Positions 1-6,126 of a stretch of 6,126 nucleotides of DNA are shown piece by piece. Location of the stretch: positions 1 to 6,126 of the forward strand of contig DSBF01000128.1 of assembly GCA_011049495.1 (NCBI GenBank), written 5' to 3'. This DNA comes from Ignavibacteria bacterium. GTDB lineage: Bacteria > Bacteroidota > Ignavibacteria > Ignavibacteriales > Melioribacteraceae. A program made the translations under genes and the position numbers. Position 1 is the stretch's first letter. Each line of letters starts with the position of its first letter. Under the pieces are notes generated by a model, which saw only the letters and a list, made by a program, of their open reading frames with translations, made no database searches and was not told where the DNA came from.

Positions 1-295
1 CATACTACATATAATTAATTTTTCCATTTGCTAACTGCTAAATGTGTAATAAACTAATACAACTTAGATGAATACTTATTTAATTTTCGGGGTAACTCCT
101 GTTGTTAACTCGAACATTTTTACCGTAACGCTCACAACTAAATTCTAAAGTTCACTGAGTGATAATTTTGCTTATTATAAATTCTTTGTGTTTCTTTTGG
201 TTAAAGTATTGGAGATTATTCAGCAAAAATTTCCAAACTATGTAAAAAGAGTATTTTTTGTATTAACTTTCACGCCAAATTAGATATCCATTAGT
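1..295. other. Intergenic region upstream of recN, no supported gene
   Basis: Stop codons are dense in all frames on both strands, so the region carries neither the tail of an upstream gene nor a reverse-strand gene of convincing length. It is very AT-rich. I see no tRNA-like cloverleaf and no strong terminator hairpin. The longest small forward frame I read here is 26 codons (68-148), with no ribosome binding site and no recognisable product. The region presumably holds the recN promoter. A perfect match to the Bacteroidetes-type -7 hexamer family (TAnnTTTG) occurs at 163-170 but has no matching -33 element, so I do not call it. Confidence 0.7.
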
Positions 296-2002
296 ATGCT
301 TAAATCACTACAAATTAAAGATTACGCGCTGATTGAGAACATTAATATTGTTTTCAAACCTGGACTTAATATTATAACCGGAGAAACCGGGGCTGGCAAA
401 TCTATTTTAATTGATGCGATGAGTTTACTTTTAGGTGAAAGAGCTTCGACCGAGATAATCAGAAAAGGGAGTCAAAAATCAATTGTTGAAGGTATCTTTG
501 ATGTAAACGGAAATAAAAAAGTAAAAAAACTTTTGGAAAAAAATGATGTTGATTATTTCGATGAAATGATTGTCCGTAGAGAAATTTCTTTAAAAGGTTC
601 AAATAGATGTTTCATTAATGACACTCCTGTTACACTCAATTTAATAAAGGAACTAGGATATTTATTAGTTGATTTACATGGTCAGCATGAACATCAATCA
701 CTACTGCGCAAAGAAACTCATATTGAAATGCTTGATGAATTTGCAGGATTGGAAGATGAACTAAACGAGTTCCGGAATTTCAGCAAACAACTTAGAAATA
801 AATTAACAGAACTAAATGAACTTAAGCATCGAGAAAAACTTCTTAAAGAAAAGCGGGAGCTTTATGAATTTCAAATTAAAGAAATTGATGCAGTCGCTCC
901 TCAACCGGGCGAAGAAGAAGAACTGAAAAACGAGCTAAATATTTTAGAAAATTCCGAAAAATTACTTCAGCTTACATCGGAAGTTTTTCTTGAACTATAT
1001 GAAGAAGATAAATCTATTTATGATAAACTAGGTGAGGTAAAAAATAAAATTGCCGAGCTAAAAAAAATAGATTCTTCGTTCAATGAGAAAAGTAATGAAA
1101 TAGAAACAGCTCTTACTTTATTAAATGATGTATCTGATTTTTTAAGGAGTTATAAAGATAACATCGATTTAGAATCAAACAAACTCAACGAGATAAGAGA
1201 AAGGTTGTCTTCTTTTGCATCCCTTAAGAAAAAATACGGCGGTTCTGTTAATAGTGTTATTGAGCATCGTAAAAAAATTGGAGAAGAGTTTAGCTTAATT
1301 GAAGGATTTGAGGAAAAGTTGAATTCTCTTTCAAATGAAATTGAAGTTCTTAGAAAAGAGTGCGGTGAAATTGCTTCTAAGTTAACGTCCAAAAGAATTT
1401 TGGTTTCAAAAGAAATAAAAAAAGGTGTTGAAGAATCATTAAAGTATCTCGGAATTAACGAAGCGAAATTTGAAACAATTTTTAACTATGACTTCTCTCA
1501 GAATGATGATAACGATTATATTATTATTAAAGGAAAGAAAATAAAGTTTGCTGATAGAGGTGTTGATAAAGTTGAGTTTCATCTTACAACCAATTTAGGT
1601 GAAGATGTTAAACCATTGCAGAAAGTTGCATCCGGTGGTGAAGTCTCAAGAGTTATGCTTTCGCTAAAGATGATGCTTGCTAAAAGTGATCGACTTCCAT
1701 TACTTATTTTTGATGAAATAGATACAGGTGTCAGCGGTAGAATAGCTCAAAAAGTAGGTCAATCATTAAAGGAATTATCGAAACATCATCAGATAATTGC
1801 AATCACTCATTTACCCCAAATTGCGGGTTTGGCAGATCATCACTATTTTGTGATCAAACAAGAGAAAGATAATCGTTCAACGACATCCATTAAAGAGCTT
1901 AATCCGGGTGAAAGGATTAATGAAATTGCCAAACTCTTAGGGGGTGAAGTAATCACCGATGCAAATTTAAAAAGCGCTAAAGAATTGATGGATATCAAAT
2001 AA
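296..2002 (+). CDS. recN: DNA repair protein RecN (SMC-like ATPase)
   Basis: RecN is a cytoplasmic SMC-family ATPase that acts early in recombinational repair of double-strand breaks, gathering DNA ends and assisting RecA. The 568 residues match the family's usual 550-580. The N-terminal ATPase half begins at the typical position, with Walker A GETGAGKS at 29-36 and the Q-loop segment HGQHEHQ at 128-134. The middle, about 150-390, is rich in Glu, Lys and Leu and is the coiled-coil arm region; the RecN-typical YEFQIKEID lies at 190-198. The C-terminal ATPase half has the ABC signature SGGE at 446-449, Walker B LLIFDE at 469-474 and the H-loop histidine at 505 in ITHLPQIAG. No key residue is missing. 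The ATG start gives the standard MLxxLxIxDYALIE opening. No Shine-Dalgarno is visible before it. No SOS box could be assigned. The next gene follows in the same direction 55 nt later. Confidence 0.97.
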   Translation: MLKSLQIKDYALIENINIVFKPGLNIITGETGAGKSILIDAMSLLLGERASTEIIRKGSQKSIVEGIFDVNGNKKVKKLLEKNDVDYFDEMIVRREISLKGSNRCFINDTPVTLNLIKELGYLLVDLHGQHEHQSLLRKETHIEMLDEFAGLEDELNEFRNFSKQLRNKLTELNELKHREKLLKEKRELYEFQIKEIDAVAPQPGEEEELKNELNILENSEKLLQLTSEVFLELYEEDKSIYDKLGEVKNKIAELKKIDSSFNEKSNEIETALTLLNDVSDFLRSYKDNIDLESNKLNEIRERLSSFASLKKKYGGSVNSVIEHRKKIGEEFSLIEGFEEKLNSLSNEIEVLRKECGEIASKLTSKRILVSKEIKKGVEESLKYLGINEAKFETIFNYDFSQNDDNDYIIIKGKKIKFADRGVDKVEFHLTTNLGEDVKPLQKVASGGEVSRVMLSLKMMLAKSDRLPLLIFDEIDTGVSGRIAQKVGQSLKELSKHHQIIAITHLPQIAGLADHHYFVIKQEKDNRSTTSIKELNPGERINEIAKLLGGEVITDANLKSAKELMDIK

Positions 2003-2046
2003 AAAAATAAAAAAAATATTACTTTAGTTTTATGATTAATTAAAAC

Positions 2047-2053
2047 GAGGAAG
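2047..2053 (+). promoter_or_regulatory. Ribosome binding site of the DUF6588-like gene
   Basis: GAGGAAG lies 4 nt before the ATG at 2058, with the GAGG core 7 nt before it. This purine-rich run supports that ATG as the start. It contrasts with recN and hemW, which have no recognisable Shine-Dalgarno in this window. Confidence 0.6.
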
Positions 2054-2057
2054 AAAC

Positions 2058-3107
2058 ATGAAAAAAATATACGTATCATTATTTGTTTTTTTGTTATTCA
2101 GTTTATTAACACTGAAAGCGCAAGATTTGGATGAAACTTTATCAAACCTCTCCTCCGACGCAGCTTCATCATATGTAGCTCCTATTGTCAATGGTTTTGG
2201 TTCAAATCTTAATTCAGGTTGGTTTGCTTTACCACCTGAACCTGTTAAGTTTGGATTTACTGCTCGTTTAAGAGTTGTGGGTAATGGTACTTTCTTTTCA
2301 AGTGATGACAAAACTTTTAGTGCTAACGGTAATTTTAGATACAATTCACAACAAGCCGATGCAATCCTTGCTAATTCCGGAATTACTCCCGGCAATCCTA
2401 ATTATCAATCAGCTAAAAACGAGCTTCTTTCAAAAGAATGGAATGTCTCTTTCAGTGGTCCAACAATTATTGGTGATAAAGACGAATTTCTTCGAGTAAG
2501 GTTTGAAGGTGGTATGATAGCCGGACAGCAAATTCAACCTTATGAAGAAGTTTTAGAAGATGTATACGGTTATTTAGATGGTCTTCCGCTCTTTCCATCT
2601 GCCAATATTCAATTAACAGTTGGAACCGTTATGGGCACAAACTTTGTTCTAAGATGGTTCCCTTCTATTGATATTGAAGATTTAGGCAAGTTCTCATTTT
2701 ATGGAATTGGCTTAGTTCATAATGTGAATGTATGGATGAAAAATCCGTTACCACTTGATTTGAGTGTGGGAGGGTTTTATCAAAACTTAAAAGTCGGAGA
2801 TATATTTGAAAGTAATGCAACTCAATTTGGTTTGTACGCCAGTAAAACTTTCGGCGGGATCTTTGCTTTTACCCCTTATATTGGTTTAACAATTGAATCA
2901 TCTACTACAACCGTTAGTTATGATTATAGATTTGATACTCCTGCCGGACCTGAAACAGTAAATGTAAGCTTTGATCTCAAAGGAGAAAATTCATTCGGGT
3001 TTACAACAGGGCTTTCATTCAAACTTGCCGTAATCAATCTCAATGTTGATTATAAAGCTGCAAACAGCGGAACACTTACTGCAGGATTATCATTCGGAGT
3101 ATTTTAA
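2058..3107 (+). CDS. Exported beta-barrel-like protein, DUF6588 type, function unknown
   Basis: This is a 349-residue exported protein of unknown function. Residues 1-21 form a clear Sec signal peptide: KK near the start, a hydrophobic core rich in Leu and Phe, and a probable cleavage site LKA|QD after residue 21. There is no lipobox cysteine, so it is not a lipoprotein. The start of the mature protein, with YVAPIVNGFGSNLNSGWF at 39-56, resembles the conserved opening I remember for DUF6588 proteins of Bacteroidetes relatives; that assignment is from memory. The rest alternates short polar and aromatic strands with Gly/Asn turns, and the chain ends in TAGLSFGVF. A terminal phenylalanine after alternating hydrophobics is the usual outer-membrane barrel assembly signal. 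I infer an outer-membrane protein, but a periplasmic beta-rich protein is possible. It may be co-transcribed with recN, although a functional link is not evident. A hairpin terminator follows the stop. Confidence 0.85.
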   Translation: MKKIYVSLFVFLLFSLLTLKAQDLDETLSNLSSDAASSYVAPIVNGFGSNLNSGWFALPPEPVKFGFTARLRVVGNGTFFSSDDKTFSANGNFRYNSQQADAILANSGITPGNPNYQSAKNELLSKEWNVSFSGPTIIGDKDEFLRVRFEGGMIAGQQIQPYEEVLEDVYGYLDGLPLFPSANIQLTVGTVMGTNFVLRWFPSIDIEDLGKFSFYGIGLVHNVNVWMKNPLPLDLSVGGFYQNLKVGDIFESNATQFGLYASKTFGGIFAFTPYIGLTIESSTTTVSYDYRFDTPAGPETVNVSFDLKGENSFGFTTGLSFKLAVINLNVDYKAANSGTLTAGLSFGVF

Positions 3108-3117
3108 TCATTTATAA

Positions 3118-3147
3118 GGGTCGGCTTAGTTCCGGCCCATTTGTTTT
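3118..3147 (+). terminator. Rho-independent terminator after the DUF6588-like gene
   Basis: GGGTCGG (3118-3124) pairs with CCGGCCC (3132-3138) across a 7-nt loop, giving a 7-bp stem with one G-T wobble. The T-rich tract TTTGTTTT follows at 3140-3147. It starts 11 nt after the stop codon and stands out as GC-rich against AT-rich surroundings. It separates the recN block from the hemW block. Confidence 0.85.
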
Positions 3148-3201
3148 ACAAATTACTATTTGATACAAGTTCATCACATCGCTAATTACTTATTATTGTG
3201 T

Positions 3202-3209
3202 TACATTTG
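3202..3209 (+). promoter_or_regulatory. Possible -7 promoter element for hemW
   Basis: TACATTTG matches the TAnnTTTG -7 consensus used by the primary sigma factor of Bacteroidetes and lies 33 nt before the hemW GTG, in the spacer behind the terminator. No TTTG is present at the expected distance of about 19 nt upstream. In such AT-rich DNA a chance match is likely, so this is only a candidate. Confidence 0.22.
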
Positions 3210-3242
3210 CAAATCTATCGAAAAAAATCAACCGATTAATTA

Positions 3243-4370
3243 GTGAAGCAAACAGCGATCTACATTCACATCCCTTTCTGTGATCACAAATGCATTTATT
3301 GTGATTTTTATTCTATAATAAATTATGATAATCTTCACAACTATCTTTCCGCAATAAAAAAAGAAATTGAATTAAGGGGAAAAGAATTTTCCGAGGATAG
3401 AGAAGTAATCTCCATTTTTTTTGGTGGCGGAACTCCATCCTTTATGTTACCGGAGTATATTGGCGAAATAATTAAGTCAATAAATAATAATTTTTCTGTT
3501 CGAAATGATGCGGAAATAACTTTGGAGACAAATCCCGGAACTGTAAACAAAAAAAAATTGAAAGAATTTTTATCTGTAGGAATAAATCGCATCAGCATTG
3601 GCATACAATCTTTTAATGATGACGAATTAAAATTTCTTACTCGAATACATGATTCACAAACAGCAATTGAAACTGTGAATAGTGCTGCTGAATCTGGTTT
3701 TAATAATATCAGTATTGACCTAATATTTAATCTTCCTAGTCAAACCAAAAAGATGTGGAGGAAAAATCTTGATATTGCAGTAGGTCTTCCAATTACACAT
3801 ATATCAGCCTATAGTCTTATACTTGAAAGAGGTACTATCCTTAAAAAAATGGTTCTCGACGGTAAAGTACAAATGCAGGATCCCGATCATGATGCCGATC
3901 TTTATGAAACAACTATAAAAGTATTAACAGAAAATGAATTCATACAATACGAGGTTTCAAACTTTGCAAAAAATAATCTCGAATGTATTCATAATAATGC
4001 ATATTGGCGTTATAAAGATTATCTGGGATTCGGTACATCCGCACATTCATTTATTAACGGAAAAAGATGGTGGAATTATTCTTCATTAAATTTTTATTTG
4101 GAAAAAATGAATAACTATAATCCGATTGCTGGAGAAGAAATATTAACCAATAATCAAATGCATGATGAATATATTATGTTAGCTATGCGAAGTTATGGAT
4201 TAGATATAAATGAATATATAAAACGCTTCGGTTCTATTTGGATTAGCAAAGTAAAAAATGATCTTTCCGAATATCAAACAAAAGGTTACTTATCAATAGA
4301 TGATAAATTTATTAAATTTACTCCCAAAGGCTATACCCTTTGTGATGAGATAATTAGCAAACTTTTATAA
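3243..4370 (+). CDS. hemW: Radical SAM heme chaperone HemW
   Basis: HemW is a radical-SAM family protein that binds heme and is thought to deliver it to target membrane proteins such as respiratory enzymes. It is often misannotated as oxygen-independent coproporphyrinogen III oxidase. The 375 residues match the family. The iron-sulfur cluster motif CX3CX2C is at Cys13, Cys17 and Cys20 in CDHKCIYCDF. The HemW form has Phe two residues after the last Cys, where true HemN has a fourth Cys. GGGTP for SAM binding is at 61-65. The HNxxYW motif linked to heme binding in HemW is at 250-255, followed by the usual GFGTSAHS. The C-terminal part fits the HemN_C domain. The start is GTG: an in-frame TAA lies only two codons upstream at 3237-3239, and the first internal ATG would remove the cluster cysteines. 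No Shine-Dalgarno is visible. The symporter gene begins 14 nt after the stop. Confidence 0.95.
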   Translation: MKQTAIYIHIPFCDHKCIYCDFYSIINYDNLHNYLSAIKKEIELRGKEFSEDREVISIFFGGGTPSFMLPEYIGEIIKSINNNFSVRNDAEITLETNPGTVNKKKLKEFLSVGINRISIGIQSFNDDELKFLTRIHDSQTAIETVNSAAESGFNNISIDLIFNLPSQTKKMWRKNLDIAVGLPITHISAYSLILERGTILKKMVLDGKVQMQDPDHDADLYETTIKVLTENEFIQYEVSNFAKNNLECIHNNAYWRYKDYLGFGTSAHSFINGKRWWNYSSLNFYLEKMNNYNPIAGEEILTNNQMHDEYIMLAMRSYGLDINEYIKRFGSIWISKVKNDLSEYQTKGYLSIDDKFIKFTPKGYTLCDEIISKLL

Positions 4371-4384
4371 CAACCGGGAAAACT

Positions 4385-5620
4385 ATGCGGAAAATTAAAC
4401 TTCATTGGCAGATTCTAATTGGATTTATAGTCGGTACCTTAATTGGCTTGTACCTTACAGATCATGTTCACTATGTAACATGGTTGGGAGAAGTTTTTTT
4501 ACGGGCACTCAAAATGGTTATTGTACCGCTTATACTCAGCTCCATAATTTCCGGGGTTGCAAATATTGGCTCGGGTGAAAGCTTAGGCAGATTGGGAATG
4601 AAAACTATTACTTATTATTTATCAACAAGCACCCTGGCAATTCTTGTTGGATTAGTATTCGTCAATATGTTGCAGCCTGGTGTCGGCTCCGATCTCGGTT
4701 TAACAAAAAGTGTCGATGAACTTGCAATTGTAAAAGAATCATTCGGAGATACTCTTATAAAAATTATTCCGACAAATATATTTGAAGCTTTTATAGAAGG
4801 TGATATGCTTTCGATTATTTTCTTCTCTATACTTTTCGGATTTTTTGTTACTAAAGTTGATGAAAAGTACAGCACACATCTAACCGAACTCTTCAATGCC
4901 ACATTTGAAGTTGTTATGAAAATTACAATGCTTGTTATCAGATTTGCACCGCTCGGAATCTTAGGAATAGTTGCCGGAATTGTAGCTGAACAAGCCGGAG
5001 ATACCGAAGCTCTTTTAGATATTGTTGGAAGACTCGGGTTATATATGGTTGCGGTTTTATTTGCTCTAATAGTTCACGCAACAATTACTTTGCCTTTGAT
5101 CTTAAAGTTTGTCGGTAGAGTCGATCCCTGGCTTCACTTTAAAGCAATGACTACTCCGCTATTGACGGCTTTTTCTACTTCTTCATCAAATGCAACTTTA
5201 CCTTTAACAATGGATGCGGTTGAACATCAAGCCGGTGTTTCAAACAAAATAACAAGCTTTACTTTACCGCTTGGTGCTACAATTAATATGGACGGTACTG
5301 CATTGTATGAATGCATTGCCGCAATATTTATAGCTCAAGCTTACGGTATTCATTTGGGATTTTTAGAACAAGTAATTGTTGTAGCTACTGCATTACTCGC
5401 TTCAATTGGTGCAGCAGGTATTCCTATGGCTGGTTTGGTCACAATTACAATTATACTTTCGGCTGTCGGACTTCCATTAGAGGGGGTTGGTTTAATTTTA
5501 TCAGTAGATAGAATTTTAGACATGTGCAGAACAACAGTTAATGTTTGGAGTGACAGTTGCGGTGCGGTTGTTATTGCCAAAACGGAAGGGGAAATATTAA
5601 ATATTGAAAAAGGAGCTTAA
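4385..5620 (+). CDS. Dicarboxylate/amino acid:cation symporter (SDF/DAACS family)
   Basis: This is an inner-membrane secondary transporter that takes up glutamate/aspartate or C4-dicarboxylates with Na+ and/or H+. The 411 residues fit eight transmembrane helices and two re-entrant hairpins. Landmarks are the Ser-rich HP1 tip STSSSN at 264-269, TM7 NMDGT at 301-305, HP2 GAAGIPMAGLVT at 342-353, and TM8 with Asp375, Asp379, Arg382, Thr383 and Asn386. These five align with GltPh D390, D394, R397, T398 and N401. The conserved Arg382 argues for an acidic substrate. Glu309 follows NMDGTALY, as in animal EAATs. Neither the HP1 arginine of GltPh (Ser266 here) nor the extra TM8 arginine of EAAT1 (Met380 here) is present. 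I give no symbol because GltP, GltT and DctA cannot be told apart by eye. The ATG is preceded by a weak purine run (GGGAA at 4376-4380). The gene lies 14 nt after hemW and abuts proC. Confidence 0.94.
   Translation: MRKIKLHWQILIGFIVGTLIGLYLTDHVHYVTWLGEVFLRALKMVIVPLILSSIISGVANIGSGESLGRLGMKTITYYLSTSTLAILVGLVFVNMLQPGVGSDLGLTKSVDELAIVKESFGDTLIKIIPTNIFEAFIEGDMLSIIFFSILFGFFVTKVDEKYSTHLTELFNATFEVVMKITMLVIRFAPLGILGIVAGIVAEQAGDTEALLDIVGRLGLYMVAVLFALIVHATITLPLILKFVGRVDPWLHFKAMTTPLLTAFSTSSSNATLPLTMDAVEHQAGVSNKITSFTLPLGATINMDGTALYECIAAIFIAQAYGIHLGFLEQVIVVATALLASIGAAGIPMAGLVTITIILSAVGLPLEGVGLILSVDRILDMCRTTVNVWSDSCGAVVIAKTEGEILNIEKGA
5609..5615 (+). promoter_or_regulatory. Ribosome binding site of proC, inside the symporter gene
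   Basis: AAAGGAG lies in the last codons of the symporter gene and ends 5 nt before the proC ATG at 5621. It is the strongest Shine-Dalgarno in the window. The symporter stop TAA (5618-5620) touches the proC ATG with no gap, so translation of the two genes is probably coupled. Confidence 0.8.
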
Positions 5621-6126
5621 ATGAATTCGCAAGATAAAATTGCAATTTTAGGCGGCGGTAATATAGGGTTTGCTATTGCTAAAGGTTTATCCGAATCCGG
5701 CACAATAAAGAAAAATGAAATTTTAATAACAAGAAGAAATAAACAAGCAATTGCTGAAATTCGAAAAGAAGGATTTAATATTTCCACAAATAATAAAGAA
5801 GCTGTTCAGAAATCTAAATTAATTATAATTGCAGTTACACCTCAGCAGTTGAATTCATTAATCGATGAAATTAAAAATATAGTTAATCCGAGAAAGCATA
5901 TAATCTTTTCAATTGTCTCAGGTGTTTCCATACGACAAGTAAAAAAATTATTCGGTAAAAATGTTCCTGTTGTAAGAGTTATGCCGAATACTGCAATAGC
6001 AATTCGTGAATCAATGACATGTGTAAGTTCAGATGACAAAGATATACGAGCACGCGATCTTGCATTTGGTTTATTTAATAACTTAGGTGAATCGGTAGTT
6101 ATAAAAGAAGAATTAATGGTACCGGC
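5621..6126 (+). CDS. proC: Pyrroline-5-carboxylate reductase ProC, 3' end outside the window
   Basis: ProC reduces pyrroline-5-carboxylate to proline with NAD(P)H in the cytoplasm, the last step of proline synthesis from glutamate. Only the first 168 codons are present; the frame is open to the right edge, so this is window truncation and not a broken gene. Complete members are about 265-275 residues, so the C-terminal dimerisation and active-site domain is missing here. The N-terminal Rossmann fold opens with AILGGGNIG, whose dinucleotide-binding GGGNIG is at 11-16. The next beta-strand, LIIIAVTPQQL, is the usual ProC VxPQ/KP segment. The family motif RVMPNTA has MPNT at 121-124. It is followed by IAIRESMTC, where many ProC proteins have a Pro/Gly-containing stretch; as I recall, the form here is common in Bacteroidetes-type ProC. 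The start is fixed by the strong ribosome binding site, and the gene is evidently in an operon with the symporter. Confidence 0.95.
   Translation, partial: MNSQDKIAILGGGNIGFAIAKGLSESGTIKKNEILITRRNKQAIAEIRKEGFNISTNNKEAVQKSKLIIIAVTPQQLNSLIDEIKNIVNPRKHIIFSIVSGVSIRQVKKLFGKNVPVVRVMPNTAIAIRESMTCVSSDDKDIRARDLAFGLFNNLGESVVIKEELMVP

Noticed and set aside
93..111. TAACTC repeated directly with a 13-nt period (93-98 and 106-111)
   Set aside because: There are only two 6-base copies with no further units, so it is likely chance.
100..116. TGTT-N9-AACA inverted repeat upstream of recN, considered as a LexA/SOS operator
   Set aside because: It does not match the E. coli (CTGT-N8-ACAG) or Bacillus (GAAC-N4-GTTC) boxes, is about 180 nt from the ATG, and four-base arms are common by chance in AT-rich DNA.
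68..148. A 26-codon forward frame upstream of recN
   Set aside because: It has no ribosome binding site, no recognisable motif, and a length expected by chance; nothing supports translation.
2027..2046. GTTTTA/TAAAAC inverted repeat between recN and the next gene
   Set aside because: The 6-bp stem has only one G-C pair and no T-tract follows; it is too weak for a terminator or a riboswitch call.
1843..2079. Reverse-strand open frame across the recN end
   Set aside because: It overlaps conserved RecN coding sequence and its product is low-complexity hydrophobic; it is a shadow frame.
3243..4370. Annotation as oxygen-independent coproporphyrinogen III oxidase HemN
   Set aside because: The fourth cysteine of the HemN CX3CX2CXC motif is Phe here, the length is about 375 rather than about 450, and the HNxxYW motif fits HemW.
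5350..5580. Reverse-strand open frame inside the symporter gene
   Set aside because: It is antisense to the HP2 and TM8 motifs, which are strongly conserved as protein on the + strand; it has no own signals.
1..6126. Mobile elements, CRISPR arrays, tRNA/rRNA genes, phage or defence systems
   Set aside because: No transposase, terminal repeats, regularly spaced repeats or structured RNA were seen; the genes are intact and core-type with similar base composition.

Overview
This 6.1 kb window is an AT-rich chromosomal stretch with four complete genes and one gene cut by the right edge, all on the + strand. It looks like ordinary core-genome DNA from the Bacteroidota/Chlorobiota/Ignavibacteriota group. 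The style of RecN (an HGQHEHQ segment rather than the form I associate with Bacteroidetes proper), a DUF6588-type exported protein, a ProC of the 'MPNTAIAI' type and the AT-rich codon use make an Ignavibacteria-like organism my best guess. That placement is inference from protein style, not from a marker-gene search.

Layout. Positions 1-295 hold no convincing gene. recN (296-2002) encodes the SMC-like ATPase of double-strand break repair. After 55 nt comes a 349-residue secreted, probably outer-membrane beta-barrel protein of unknown function (2058-3107). A GC-rich hairpin followed by a T-rich tract (3118-3147) closes this first block. The second block starts after a 95-nt AT-rich spacer: hemW (3243-4370, GTG start), then an acidic amino-acid/dicarboxylate symporter of the SDF family 14 nt later (4385-5620), then proC with no gap (5621 to beyond the window end).

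How the genes fit together. recN is a housekeeping repair gene, and its link to the barrel protein is unclear. In the second block, a glutamate/aspartate-type carrier is followed directly by pyrroline-5-carboxylate reductase, the last step from glutamate to proline. Shared regulation of glutamate uptake and proline synthesis is therefore plausible but unproven. HemW, a radical-SAM heme chaperone, shows no obvious metabolic link to the other two.

I found no mobile element, CRISPR array, RNA gene, phage segment or novel defence-type system. The most interesting detail is in the symporter. Its TM7 and HP2 motifs read like those of animal excitatory amino-acid transporters, including a glutamate at the proton/potassium-coupling position, yet it has no arginine at either of the two alternative substrate-site positions described for archaeal GltPh and human EAAT1.
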